A stretch of 64,000 nucleotides of DNA, from assembly GCA_017165825.1 (NCBI GenBank), contig CM029374.1:11471589-11535588 (forward strand), in the 5' to 3' direction. Shown here piece by piece: positions 24,097-34,689 of the stretch; the first letter of the stretch is position 1; every line of letters starts with the position of its first letter. The stretch comes from Hepsetus odoe (Eukaryota > Chordata > Actinopteri > Characiformes > Hepsetidae). A program made the translations under genes and the position numbers. A model generated the notes under the pieces. The model made no database searches. It saw only the letters and a program-made list of their open reading frames with translations, and was not told the DNA's origin.

Positions 24097-24888
24097 ATGG
24101 AGCTTGGAGCCACGAGGCCCAAGCCTGAAAAGGTACGGCATGGTAGTTGGAGACTTTGCCATCATTGTGGCAGTCCGAAACACTGGAAAAAGGACTGTCC
24201 AGCCATAAGGCATAAAGACTATGTAAGAAAAGTTCATTCAAAGACCACTTTGTTGACTGACCAGTGTTTGGTGAAAGTTGCTGTGAGTTACGTGAATAAA
24301 ATGTTTTATGTTTCAGCACTAATAGACTCCGGATCGGCTGGCAACTTCCTCTCCGCTTCAGTAGCAGATCGTCTGCGGGAACCCCGCCACGCATTAGACC
24401 AATCGGTTACCATCCGAGCCGTGGATGGGAGATCCATCCCTAATAACGAGTTGTCACAGGTAACCGACCCAGTCAAACTCACCGTCCAGCCATCCCATAC
24501 AGAGCACATCACATTCTTTGTTCTCACCCAGTCCAGCTACGAAATGGTATTAGGTCTCCCTTGGTTGACGTCTCACAACCCTGTAGTGGACTGGACAACG
24601 GGACAGATCCAGGCATGGGCGCCAGGGTGCGCTGCCAGTTGCCTCCCTCTAAGGCTATCTCTGTCCTCTACCTCAGTGGAGAGCCCCTTGGCTCACCTAC
24701 CTCTGTCCATCCCAACCGAGTACTCCCCCTGGAGGCAGGTTTTTAGCTCCAGAAGGGCAACGCGGCTTCCCCCACACAGACCCTGGGACTGTGCAATTGA
24801 TCTCCTGCCTGGTGCTACACCTCTCGCATCTACCCGTTATCGGGCCCAGAGACGAGAGCAATGGAGGAGTACATTGCTGAGGCATTAG
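24097..24888 (+). pseudogene. Gag zinc knuckle and aspartic protease remnant
   Basis: The open frame of 263 codons holds a CCHC zinc knuckle (CHHCGSPKHWKKDC, residues 21-34, spacing C-2-C-4-H-4-C), the nucleocapsid signature that binds RNA. It is followed by a retropepsin active site LIDSGSAGNF (catalytic Asp 77) and a LGLPWL block near residue 150. No capsid or matrix precedes the knuckle, so gag is mostly deleted. Near 24,830 the frame shifts by one base relative to the next segment, so the last 20 or so residues here are out of frame with the family. Confidence 0.9.
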
Positions 24889-25790
24889 CTCAAGGGTTCA
24901 TTGTACAGTCCACCTCGCCAGCCTCCGCCGGGTTTTTCTTCGCGAAAAAGAAGGACGGAGGACTCAGGCCTCGCATCGACTACAGAGGCCTGAACTCGCT
25001 GACTGTAAAGTACCGTTACCCGCTCCCCCTATTTCCTTCTGCCTTAGAACAACTCCAAGGGGCCAAAATCTTCACCAAACTAGACCTCCGCAGCGCGTAC
25101 AACTTGGTGAGGATACGAGAAGGGGACGAATGGAAGACAGCATTCAGTACCACCTCAGGTCACTATATGTACAGGGTAATGCCGTTCGGGCTCGCAAATG
25201 CCCCAGCTGTCTTCTAGTCCTTCGTTAACGACATCCTGAGAGACATGCTAAGCAAATTCGTGATAGTTTACCTGGATGACATTTTGGTTTTTTCCAAATC
25301 CTTTGCCGAACATGTCTCCCAGGTTGGTATGGCGCTCTCTCGTTTGCTCTCACACGGGTTGTACGTAAAGGCGGTGAAGTGCGAGTTTCACAAAGCAGAG
25401 ATAGGATTCCTTGGTTACCTCATCGGCCCCCGGGGGGTAAAGATGGAGAAAGGCAAGGTAGAGGCAGTTATAAACTGGCCTGAGCCTCGTACCGTCAAAC
25501 AGTTACAGAGGTTCCTGGGGTTTGCCAACTTTTACAGAAGGTTCATCAGGAACTTTAGCACGGTGGCAGGTCCCCTGTCCTCCTTGTTGAGAGGCAAACC
25601 TGTGTCGTTGAGCTGGACCCGGGAGGCACGTGTAGCTTTTAAAGAGCTAAAGAGACGTTTTACAACAGCACCTATCCTTAAACTCCCTGACCCCGGGAGG
25701 CCGTTTATTGTAGAGGTAGATGGATCCGAGGTGGGACTGGGAGCGGTCTTGTCCCAATACCATGGCAACCCCAGGAGGCAAACCCTTTTT
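24861..25790 (+). pseudogene. Reverse transcriptase and RNase H start, broken by a stop
   Basis: In the first part (24,861-25,217) one sees GFFFAKKKDGG, IDYRGLN, FTKLDLRSAYN and MPFGLANAP, standard Ty3/gypsy reverse-transcriptase blocks. A TAG at 25,215-25,217 replaces a sense codon just after that block. The frame then continues with the catalytic YLDDILVFS (about 25,269-25,295), the FLGFANFYRRFI block of the thumb, and the RNase H start VEVDGSEVGLGAVLSQ (about 25,711-25,760). RNase H then ends abruptly: the next coding sequence (about 25,805) is the far end of the domain (GSKNGKADALSR) in another frame, so roughly 100 residues or more are missing. Confidence 0.93.
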
Positions 25791-25804
25791 CTATTACCTA
25801 TTGT

Positions 25805-26751
25805 CCTGGATCCAAGAATGGGAAGGCAGATGCTTTGTCTCGCATGCATAACCCAGTGGAGACCCAAAGGGAACCGGTACCTATCCTACCCCCACTGGTG
25901 GTGGCTGCTCCGGTGCAGTGGGATCTCGAGCGGGACATCCTCCGGGAAGCCAGGAGAACCCCCAGACCGGGGGAATGCCCTCCTGATCGGATCCATGTGC
26001 CGGCGCGATTCCGCAGGCCCTTACTCAGGTGGGTCCATGTCTCTCCAGCAGCAGGTCACCCGGGTATAGCACGCACCTTAGAAAAAGTGAACATGCGGTA
26101 TTGGTGGCCCATGCTCTCCCAAGACGTCCGGGCGTTTGTTCGTTCATGCGATATCTGTGCAAGAACGAAGACCCCGCAAGAGGTGCCTGCTGGTAAGCTC
26201 CAACCTCTTCCAGTACCCCAGAGGCCATGGACACACCTTTCCATAGACTTAGTCACTGAGCTACCAAGGTCTAAGGGGTACACCTGTGTTCTAGTAATAG
26301 TAGACCGGTTTTCAAAAGGATGTCGATTCATCCTTTTTACTACTCTTCCCTCCTCTCTCCAAATAGCAGATGCTTTGTTCCAGAACATGTTCCGGTTCTA
26401 CGGGCTTCCGGAGGATATCCTTTCGGATCGAGGGCCCCAGTTTACCTCACGGGTTTGGCGGGCCTTCCTAATGAAACTCGGGGTCATGGGGTCAGCCTCT
26501 AGTCCGGCCACCACCCGCAGACCAATGGCCAGGCGGAGAGGACCATTCAAGATCTGAACAGATTCCTCCGGGTGTACTTTTACAACCGGCAACACGACTG
26601 GGCAGAGTATCTCTATTGGGCAGAGTACGCTCAAAACTCGTTGCGTCACTCCTCCACAGGGATGACCCTGTTCGAATGCGTGCTGCGATACCAACCACCG
26701 CTTTGCCCCTGGGATCCTACTCCCACGGAGGTCCCCAGTGTAGACAACTGA
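25805..26751 (+). pseudogene. Integrase remnant, frameshifted
   Basis: A zinc-binding N-terminal region is visible (histidines in HVSPAAGH, cysteines in CDIC, about 26,036-26,160). The catalytic core has SIDLV (first Asp, about 26,245) and SDRGPQF (second Asp, about 26,425). A frameshift near 26,490 moves the rest, including the block with the catalytic Glu (NGQAERTIQ, about 26,523-26,549), into another frame. A TGA at 26,749-26,751 follows. Confidence 0.92.
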
Positions 26752-26757
26752 TTCTGG

Positions 26758-27175
26758 GGTGCAGAACGGGTGTGGGAAAGGGCCCATGCGCACATTGAAC
26801 GGGCGATTCATCATTTCCGCACCCAGGCAGACCGACATCGGAGAGAAGCCCCAAGGTATACACCGGGTGACAAGGTATGGCTCTCCACTCGAGACCTCAA
26901 CCTCAAACTACCCTGTAAGAAATTATCGCCCCGGTTCATAGGTCCATTTGTGGTGGAGGACAGAATAACCCCGGTTACATATCGACTGAAACTGCCCTCA
27001 TCTATGAATGTTCACCCCTCTTTTCATGTCTTCCTTCTTAAGCCGGTGATCCCGGGACCGTTAGCTCGAGGGGGTGTCATGAGGGACCCTCCACCGCCCA
27101 TTGAGACAGACAGTGGCCCAGCACACAGCATCACAGAGATCCTGGACTCCCGCCTTCCCGAGGAGTGTTGCGGTA
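26758..27175 (+). pseudogene. Integrase C-terminal segment
   Basis: This frame shows the conserved gypsy tail: AERVWERAHAHIE-type start, YTPGDKVWLSTRDL, LSPRFIGPF and VHPSFHVFLLKPV. It stops at 27,178-27,180, just as the chromodomain begins in another frame. Confidence 0.88.
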
Positions 27176-27370
27176 CCTAGTGGACTGGGAGGGGTATGGT
27201 CCGGAGGAGCGGAGCTGGGTTGCCTTGGGAGATGTTCTTTGTCCACAGCTCAAGGCTAATTTCCATAGGAATCACCCAAATCGGCCTGCTCCGCTTCCCC
27301 GGGGACGCCCTCCCAGACACACACAGCGATCCACACATTCCTCGGAGACCGCAGGTGGTGGCTCCCGTGG
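27165..27370 (+). pseudogene. Integrase chromodomain remnant
   Basis: YLVDWEGYGPEERSWV (from about 27,171) is the chromodomain signature of chromoviruses, which is thought to bias integration by binding modified histones. It is shifted relative to the segment before it. The following basic/proline-rich residues run towards the polypurine tract. Confidence 0.85.
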
Positions 27371-27393
27371 GTCAGTGCGGTCGGGACCCGCAC

Positions 27394-27408
27394 CTGAAGT
27401 GGGGGTCC
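27394..27408 (+). other. Polypurine tract of the LTR element
   Basis: CTGAAGTGGGGGTCC lies directly before the 3' LTR. This is the expected place for the plus-strand primer of reverse transcription. Confidence 0.75.
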
Positions 27409-27669
27409 TGTCACGGCGCAACCCGGAGTTCGATCCCGGTCTCCAGAGTACTAGCCGTGTTTTCACTCGCACTCTCATTTCACCAGGATGGAACACCTGC
27501 AACACCTGAAGCGAAGATCACTTAAGGCAGCCAGGCCAATCTGGAATTGTCTGTTCACCATTGTGTTATTTTGGTGTATACTAATAAACTAACCCTACGT
27601 GGTTGCTTTGCACTCTCCGTGTGTTTGCGCCTCCGCTTCCTTTTTCACACCGAACGTCCAAACATGAGA
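27409..27669 (+). repeat. 3' LTR
   Basis: Starts TGTCAC; the last bases are ATGAGA where the 5' LTR has ATGACA. AATAAA is at 27,583-27,588. It carries an extra CACCTG-containing segment relative to the 5' LTR. GGTAC follows it as the target duplication. Confidence 0.92.
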
Positions 27670-27674
27670 GGTAC

Positions 27675-29804
27675 TTTGTGTAGAGAATTTTTTTTAAATA
27701 TCTCGGCATTTTTGGGTTTGTGAAACATGTCTACCACAATTTAAAGCAAATATTGTCAATTAATAATGCATTTTATTCTAAAATAATTTGAGAAAAAATA
27801 GATTGTGGGATCTTGTTGATTTATGTATTTGGTAAGAGGTCAAAAAGCTTAGTGAACATCCTTTAATTGTTGTGATCCTTTTGGCCAGGTTTATATCAAT
27901 CATACACAACAACAGAACAGGACCCCTCCTGTTATCCCTAACCTTATTCAGAGTGGGAAGACCAGCAGTGATCATAGATCAGCTCTCCTACTGATATGTA
28001 GGAGATATGCCTCTAGATCTCTTGCATTAATGACACCGCCTGACGTCCATCCTACTATTGATGTGAAGACTCTCTCTCTCTCTCTTTCTCACTCTCTTGA
28101 GTGATCAAGCATCCATCACTGTCAAGCCGAGGTGTGACTGTGATAGTGGAGCTTCAGGAAACATAGTGAGCCTGACTATACATGACAGAGCCTGACCTTC
28201 TGAGGACCCCATATCTTTCAAAAAACACATGAAGATGCAAGAAGTGCACCCTTTTACACAAAGGCTCCCAAGTCATCGTTCTTTGGCCATGTATGAAGCA
28301 GGCTTGTCAGTAAATACGTCAGATAATGCCAGAGATGATGGTTCAGTTCAGACAATCAATCAATCCAGAGAGTAAAGGGAATAATTTCTGTATACTACAC
28401 CTCTGGGGAAAGCCCCATAAGTCTGGGGAAAGTGTCAATCATTAAAAAGAACAAAAGGAATGTATGAATAAATCACAGCATGAGGTGGAATTAATATGAA
28501 CATCAAAGTCTTACGAAATCAAAAAATGTCTTATAGAGGGCAATACTGATCTCTGCTGGAAGCACAGAACAATGCAGTTTAGAGGAATTTTATAATGCGT
28601 TTATATCCAGCCCAAGAGAAAGTGCATAATTTCATCGAACCAAAGTCATCATAGGTAAGTCTTCTCATCAAAAATCAAGCTAAAGCTTAAAAATGTACTG
28701 AAAATCATGGTAGACACTTCAGGGAGTCCTACACTAAGGGGCTGTTTAAATAATTGTCTGTGGTGGTTATCTCATTGGAATAAACAGAAAGTTTAAAGGA
28801 ATATAATGATGATATTTTATAATTACTGAGGTAAACATGGTCACCTTATTTTTCAATGCTTTTTTTGCAATACAACTACATATTTTATAAAAAGACAGCA
28901 TAAAGTGCAATACCCAAAGAAATGTAGTTTAATACAGAAGACATCCCGAGTAAATCTAACAATTTTCAAATTAGTAATTTACTGGTGGACAAAAACTTAA
29001 ATACTGCTTAGAACTTATAGATATTAAGGAAAATATCAAAAATTACAGTTCAATCCCTAAAATTCTAAAAGTTATAGAGAACATCAAAAAAGCTGTGGGC
29101 CAATCTCAGTGAAGTTAATGTCAGTTTTTATGAATCCACCATTAGAAACATGATGGGAAAAATGACCCGTTATCCATGGGGAAATAGCTAGGTAAAAAGC
29201 AAAATGGAAAAAAGCCTTTTCCAAAAACACCCTAAAAGTTTCTGAATCATTTCCTGTATACTGATGACCAAAAATAATGATGCCATAATGAATTCAGGTC
29301 TGCACCAGAAAAAACCAAAGGCCATTAGTTAATGACATGAAGGTCAGGTCCTGGCCTACACCATATTGACATGACATGACATGTTTTTTTTTTTTTTTTT
29401 AATAATTAATACATTAAAAAAGGATTGAATAACAAAAATTAAGCCTCAGAAAAATGCAATGTTTTAATGCTTATCATACAAGTCGGTCCTAAAGTGCATC
29501 TCCACAGTGCTTGACCTACTGAGTGTTTCCCTGTGCCACTTGGGATCTCTAAGAAGACTTCAGCATGGTCATCAGGTTAAAAAAGGTTTCAAAGCAATTG
29601 CTTGAGACTGGATCCTACCAAACCAAAGTCAGACAGATTGTGCACAAACTGAGGGAATCAAGTTACCCTCTTAAGTAGTGGCCAAACAACAAAGATCACT
29701 CCAAGACTATGTGTATAAAGTGTATAAAGTCTTTGAGACCCTAAAGGAACCCTTGGTAACTAAGCAAATGAAAGCCTTTTTCAAATTGAGCACCATGTGT
29801 GCCA
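27675..29804. other. AT-rich non-coding span
   Basis: No exon was recognised. A short CT run is at 28,072-28,090 and a T-run at 29,383-29,400. A stretch at 29,480-29,760 loosely resembles a transposase N-terminus but was not supported. Confidence 0.45.
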
Positions 29805-29962
29805 CAACAAAATGGTTCTCTGAATTTAACCTATACACACAGCACAGCGAGGGGCCTCATCAGGCACCTGACGATCAGTAAAGGGTCGTTACCTTGCACA
29901 GGGATACCACAAAGCATCCTACTAGTCTGGGACTTGAACCCATGACCTGTGGACTGCAGTTA
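29805..29962 (-). repeat. tRNA-derived SINE, family A, degenerate minus copy
   Basis: The minus strand shows the B-box GGGTTCAAGTCCC (29,944-29,932), then a CTTTGTGGTATCCCTGTGC-type counterpart of the CCTTGAGCAAGG block, and a shortened 3' part. Confidence 0.65.
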
Positions 29963-31718
29963 ATACGAACAAGCAAGAAGGCTTTTGAATAAATATCTTG
30001 CGACAGTGTTATGTTTGGAGAAAGGAAATCTCTGCATTGCAGCATAAGAACCTGAATTCCATCTTAAAAACATAATTGTGGAAATATCATTCTTTGGGCT
30101 TGTTTTGCTTCATATGGGCCTGGATGACTTGCCATTGTTTAAGTAACACTGAATTCTGAATGATACTAGATCAGGACATCTTTCTGTGAACTGAATCTCA
30201 AGAGAAAGTGAATCACGCAGCAAGACAATAACTTTCAGGATTTAAGTGTTTGTACCAAGTGCTTAAATAAGAAAAATGTTAATGTTTTAGAATGCTAAGT
30301 CAAACTCTGGTCTTTGACACAATAGAAAGGATGTGAAAAGATCTGAAGTGAGCAGTCCATCTGAGGAAACCCACATGCCAGAGCTGAAGCTGTTCTGCAC
30401 AGTGGAATAAACAAATTGTGCAGGACAGATACGTCTAAACAAATGTTAGCTGCAGTTATCATTGAACAAGGGGATTGAAACTGATACTGAAAGCACCCCT
30501 GCATGTCAGTTTGTATCTGTCTATTTTAACTTCTCATTGCACACATTTATTTATTTTAATATTTTTTTGTTTTTACACTAGTTAGCTAGCAGTTTGCTTA
30601 AAAAAGAAACATTGAGAGAGTGAAAATGGTGTGTTTTCTTGGTGTGTTGATAAATTAATTTATGCTGGGTGGTTGCCATCTAAAGTAAATCATTCTGCCC
30701 AGAAACCATTGATCTAGGCAGAGACCCAGACTTACAGCATTGGTCAAAAAACTGTCACCTTAAAACTGACCTTATATTATTGTTCGACTCTGTTTCTTCC
30801 GGCCTTGCCTCAATTATGTCTTTTTTTGAAGGTACATGACATTAAAGCATCATGTTGAGTGTAAAAAGCTACTCCTTTCATATTCCAGCCAGTGAACTAG
30901 GGAATATCTGAACCAGTCTCCTTCTCCTTTTGGACCTGGATATTTGAGCGACAGTTTAATAACTTATAACATGTTGCCACAAGGCCTTGTAGCAAATATA
31001 GGCACAGCACTCTCTCAATTCTGGCACACTTGTTATCAAACACCTGAAGTGAGCTGATAGTTCACTCAGGTGAGATCACACAGCATGCCACCACGCTTAC
31101 ACTCAGGCTGATAGGGCTGGCTGTGCTCACCACAAGAGCAAAAGACTTTTTGGGAGGCTTGATCTCTAACAAAGGTTTGACTCAAGGGTAGCCCTGGGAT
31201 TTAAATTAGTAATGCAGCACCATAGCACTTCTCTAAATTGACAAATTCATTTTCAGTGAATCAAACAACATGCCTCAATTGAAGTACATCAAATAATCAT
31301 GACTGAGCTCTGCTAAGCTCAAGAAAAAAAATCCAACTTGGGGTAATTGTAAGGCATTATCATAATTAACAGCTCAGTAATTTACTTACACAAGGGTCGG
31401 GTGTCTATCGTTGTTGTTCTCACAGTTTTAGCATACCTCTATTTCCACCAAACCGGTGCTATTTTTATTAAGCACTCTGTTTTAACCTTGTCTTTGTTTC
31501 TTACTGGAGTGCAAAGCAGTTACAACAGCTGTGCCCTTTGCCGAGTTCACTCAAGCTTACCCGGCAGGAAGGTTTTATAGGTCCAGCAACTGCTCCAAAG
31601 CTCTAGGCTATGCAAAATGTGGCCAAATGCAGTTTATAGCAATCTGTCCCTTCAACAAAACTTTTTTTTCCAAACAGAGCAAGGCATTGCTGAAAGTATG
31701 GTAGTACCTTTAAGACTG
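29963..31718. other. Non-coding span, nothing recognised
   Basis: The missing last exon of the ALMS-motif gene could lie here, but I could not identify it with confidence. Confidence 0.4.
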
Positions 31719-31937
31719 ACTTACATTTACATTTACATTTACGGCATTTAGCAGACACTCTTATCCAGAGCGACTTACATGTCCTGATTACAGGGACAGT
31801 CCCCCTGGAGACACTCAGGGTTAAGGGTCTTGCTCAGGGACCCAGTGGTGGTAGTGCTAGAGGTGGGATTCGAACCGGGGACCTCTTGATCCAGAGGTCC
31901 ATAGGCAAGTACCCTACCACTAGACCACTGCCACCCT
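31719..31937 (-). repeat. tRNA-derived SINE, family B, full minus copy
   Basis: The best copy of the family. Minus strand, from 31,937: GGGTGGCAGTGGTCTAGTGG head, B-box CCCGGTTCGAATCCC (31,879-31,865), CCCTGAGCAAGACCCTTAAC, GGACATGTAAGTCGCTCTGG, then TAAGAGTGTCTGCTAAATGC and (TGTAAA)n at 31,740-31,719. The last two blocks recur at the 3' ends of the L2-type LINE copies at 35.4 and 50.0 kb. Confidence 0.93.
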
Positions 31938-32112
31938 TCATGACTTGTATGATAAGCATTGCAATTTCTTTTTTGCTAGTGATAAGCAACTACACAATAT
32001 AACCCACAACATAGTGACATTCTGTGACATTGCCATGTATAGTCTCTGAGCACGTCAGTACAAGCAATTCTTCTACCAACATTAGTCTGTAGAGATGAGA
32101 AAAGTACATGGC

Positions 32113-32192
32113 TTATTTACATTTACATTTACATTTACATTTACGGCATTTAGCAGACACTCTTATCCAGAGCGACTTACATGTCCTAATTA
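32113..32192 (-). repeat. tRNA-derived SINE, family B, 3' end only
   Basis: Only the tail is present: TAATTAGGACATGTAAGTCG on the minus strand, the GATAAGAGTGTCTGCTAAAT block and four TGTAAA units. It is 5'-truncated, as expected for target-primed reverse transcription. Confidence 0.9.
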
Positions 32193-32342
32193 TTTGAAAC
32201 ACTCATGGAAACCCTGAGTGTAACTGAAACTGTTATTAGAAGTGTTAACATATTTTGCATATTTAGGTATTTGACTGTTATGCAATTTTTCCCCTCAATG
32301 GATGACTTGTACAGAATGTTTCTCCACCCTATGAACGTTGGA

Positions 32343-32489
32343 AATATCATATAATATAATATATACTCACTCACTCACTCACTCATTTTCTTAGCCACTT
32401 TTCCTTGTTCATAGCCTATCCCAGTTATCACAGGGCAAAATAATATAATATAATATAATATAAAAGAATAGAATAGAATAGAATAGAAT
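32343..32489. repeat. AT-rich pentanucleotide repeats
   Basis: ATAAT/TATAA units at about 32,349-32,361 and 32,440-32,463, a (TCAC)n run at 32,367-32,384, then GAATA units at 32,466-32,488. A scrap of the 9.2-kb repeat family lies between. Confidence 0.85.
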
Positions 32490-32662
32490 CCCTTTTCATG
32501 TATTATTTATATTTGCCTGTAGTTAACATTCCTGGTTTTTGGGTTAATGCGGTTGTGAAGCCACCTTGAGAGGTGACATTTGCAATAAATTCTTCTTCTT
32601 TTTTTTTTTTTATTATTAAATCTAACCAGTCAGTTTTTAAAATCAGGATATAAATGCTGTAC

Positions 32663-32762
32663 CTTCTTGAAGACCTCAGCTCTGAGCCTGTTGGTCTGCA
32701 ACAGCAGCCTTCTCTTCTCTTCCTCTTTCTTCTTGGTCACCTCAGGAAGTTTGTTGTAAATT
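32663..32762 (-). CDS. c10orf90: ALMS-motif gene exon 7 (end of the ALMS motif)
   Basis: The exon is 100 bp, with acceptor TTTTGTAG before 32,762 and donor AAG/GTACAG after 32,663. Its first base completes an arginine codon begun in the exon at 33,880-33,943, and it ends in phase 0. It encodes IYNKLPEV, then a lysine/glutamate-rich helix (TKKKEEEKRR), then LQTNRLRAEVFKK. This is the conserved second half of the ALMS motif as in ALMS1. If the donor is ignored, the frame runs ten further codons to a TGA at 32,632-32,630, so an intron-retained end is possible. ALMS1 and C10orf90 continue past this point, so a further exon is expected at lower coordinates. Confidence 0.85.
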
Positions 32763-33724
32763 CTACAAAATTATAAAAGGAAACTTGAGGTACGCAAAAT
32801 GTGTAAAAACATCAACCTCTGGTGTCGGCAGCAGCTAACCTGGTGATAAAATGTGTGTGCAGATCGTTCCTTGACAGGGGTGTTATCACATTTACAGAAG
32901 ATATGGATCACTTACAAACACAGAATCAGCGAAGACAAAAACATTAAAGAAAATATTTTGCAACAAGGCTCAGTCTTTATTGCTTATAGACCTTTCCTGA
33001 AACCACTTGAGCTAAATATTAAACACATTAAAGCAGCGTTCACCCTGACTCCCTAAAAGTCATCAGCACTTCATCATGCAGCAGCTCATCTCTGAGCTGT
33101 CCCAGGACAATATGTTCTTTTGAAAAGGGCAATACTAAAATTACTCAGAGGATTCAGATTGAACTCATATTACGGTGCAACAAACACTAAAGAGCTTTTC
33201 CCTCAATAGCATATCTATTAGGCATAAGAGCAATCCGCTTCTCCTGAGGGTATGGATTTTTTTCAATTGATCTAGCACAGAGACGAATGTTTTGCTTTCA
33301 AAAAGGAGATTTGGAACATTATGTAAGATCATTGGATCATTAATAACAAGATAGTTTCAGAGGAAGCAGTTACACTCACAAAGATATTCTTTGTATAACT
33401 ATCAAAATGTTTTTGTTTTTAGTTTTGTCAGTAACAAAAAAAATAAATGATAAAACAATCTGTATTCGCCAAAATCTGTATTACCTAGTGTTTTTTTTCA
33501 GAATGGGATGAGGCTTCCCTTTCAAGTATTCATCAACAGCTTTTGTCCTTATGGGCTTTTGTTCCTTACAGCTTTTTTTCAATAAAGCAACCTGTAAACT
33601 ATTTTATATCTGCCCATTGTGTAGTACTTTCTTTGGCCAAAGGCAAGGAAAATAATTGAATCTGTCTATAAAGGAATTTAGCCGTGTTTTAGACATCGCA
33701 GTCGTATCATGGACTAACTTCTAA

Positions 33725-33815
33725 AAGTGAAAGCGACTATTTGTCACTGTGAACCCAATGGCACACAGTGCACCACAACAAAATGCTTTCTCTCCACAAC
33801 CTTCTGATTATGAAT
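33725..33815 (-). repeat. tRNA-derived SINE, family A, deleted minus copy
   Basis: The 3' end (AAAGTGAAAGCGACTATTTG) and part of the CACAGTGCACCAC region remain. The body is missing, and a scrap of head (ACAACCTTCTGATTATG) follows directly. Confidence 0.65.
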
Positions 33816-33879
33816 CCATCCCAGGTGATGTTAATATAATGCATTGAAGTGTTAGTGTGCATACATATGTTGGACTTAC

Positions 33880-33943
33880 CGTCTTGATCTGAGCTGCATT
33901 TCCTTGCCTGAAATGGCTCGATCCTTTGGTTTAAAAAGGTTAT
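33880..33943 (-). CDS. c10orf90: ALMS-motif gene exon 6 (middle of the ALMS motif)
   Basis: A 64-bp exon too short for ORF finding. Acceptor CTGTTCTCCAG precedes 33,943 and donor ACG/GTAAGT follows 33,880. Its first two bases complete an aspartate codon started by the last base of the exon at 37,045; its last two start the arginine completed at 32,762. It encodes NLFKPKDRAISGKEMQLRSR, matching the ALMS-motif segment in which a short variable loop leads to a KEM-x-RS motif. Both splice sites and both phases fit, so I regard it as real. Confidence 0.85.
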
Positions 33944-34452
33944 CTGGAGAACAGGCAAACGATGCTAAATATTAACATAATATGAAGCTTAAATAACCAT
34001 GAACATTCAGCTTAGTGTTAATTTTATTCAATAAAACATTCAGATGCTTTTATTGGTTGAAGCCTTTTTTAAGTATAGTAACCTATATTTACAGTCATCA
34101 GTAAAACTAACTCAAATACCCTTTGCAAGTACCCTTAAGATGCCTGCAGCATCAGGGAGGCACAGAACATGATGAAGTGAGCAAAAGGTTTGCGGCCTGG
34201 CTGAAAGTAGCTTTCTCAGCCTTGCAGGATTTTATTAGAACCACCAGGAGGCATGAGTCAGCTGAGAGAGTGGCAGATTCTCCTTGTACCGTTCAGCGTT
34301 TATTAGTTACTTTGTGACTTGGAAACTTATAGCTTTCAACCAGCTTCCTCCAACTCCCAAAGACAATTTCACTCATTAAATCAGTGTGATTTTTTGTTAA
34401 ACACTCTCCTTTTTCAAACTTCAACACAAATGAACCAGTCTGATAAACACAG

Positions 34453-34453
<1 letters not shown>

Positions 34454-34513
<60 letters not shown>

Positions 34514-34525
34514 CACACACACACA
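34454..34525. repeat. (CA)n microsatellite
   Basis: About 35 CA units with one CTA interruption near the end. Frames through it are artefacts. Confidence 0.95.
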
Positions 34526-34689
34526 TTAATCCCAACAAGACTGAGCTTCTCTACATTGAGGGCAATCAATCCCCAAGGCATGATCATGCCATTTCTTTTG
34601 GGAGTTATTTCACTTATTGTCCCCTCTTAGACTGCATGAATTATGAGCTTCTTTCTCCTCTCATATTGTCAATCTCTCTAGGCCTTGAA

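Larger units (their letters stand above)
23792..27669 (+). mobile_element. Chromodomain Ty3/gypsy LTR retrotransposon, deleted and inactive
   Basis: Two similar LTRs (23,792-24,046 and 27,409-27,669) bound it. Five-base target duplications GGTAC lie at 23,787-23,791 and 27,670-27,674. The internal order is zinc knuckle, protease, reverse transcriptase, RNase H remnant, integrase, chromodomain, which is the Ty3/gypsy (chromovirus) order. It is 3.88 kb, short for such elements. Almost all of gag is missing, because the zinc knuckle starts about 110 bp after the 5' LTR. Most of RNase H is deleted near 25,790. At least three frameshifts (about 24,830, 26,490 and 27,165) and two stops (25,215-25,217 and 26,749-26,751) break pol. 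By hand I count about 17 LTR mismatches plus one indel of about 10 bp and one 1-bp indel. It is GC-richer than its surroundings. Confidence 0.95.

Noticed and set aside
25532..26838. Minus-strand open frames of 110-146 codons inside the retrotransposon
   Set aside because: Shadows of the plus-strand pol gene in GC-richer sequence.
29480..29760. Possible Tc1-like transposase N-terminus
   Set aside because: Only a loose resemblance (an HTH-like stretch); no terminal repeat and no catalytic block follow.
30295..30375. Possible last exon of the ALMS-motif gene (acceptor CTCACTTCAG, then 15 codons and a stop)
   Set aside because: The phase fits, but the residues do not resemble the end of the family, so it is not supported.
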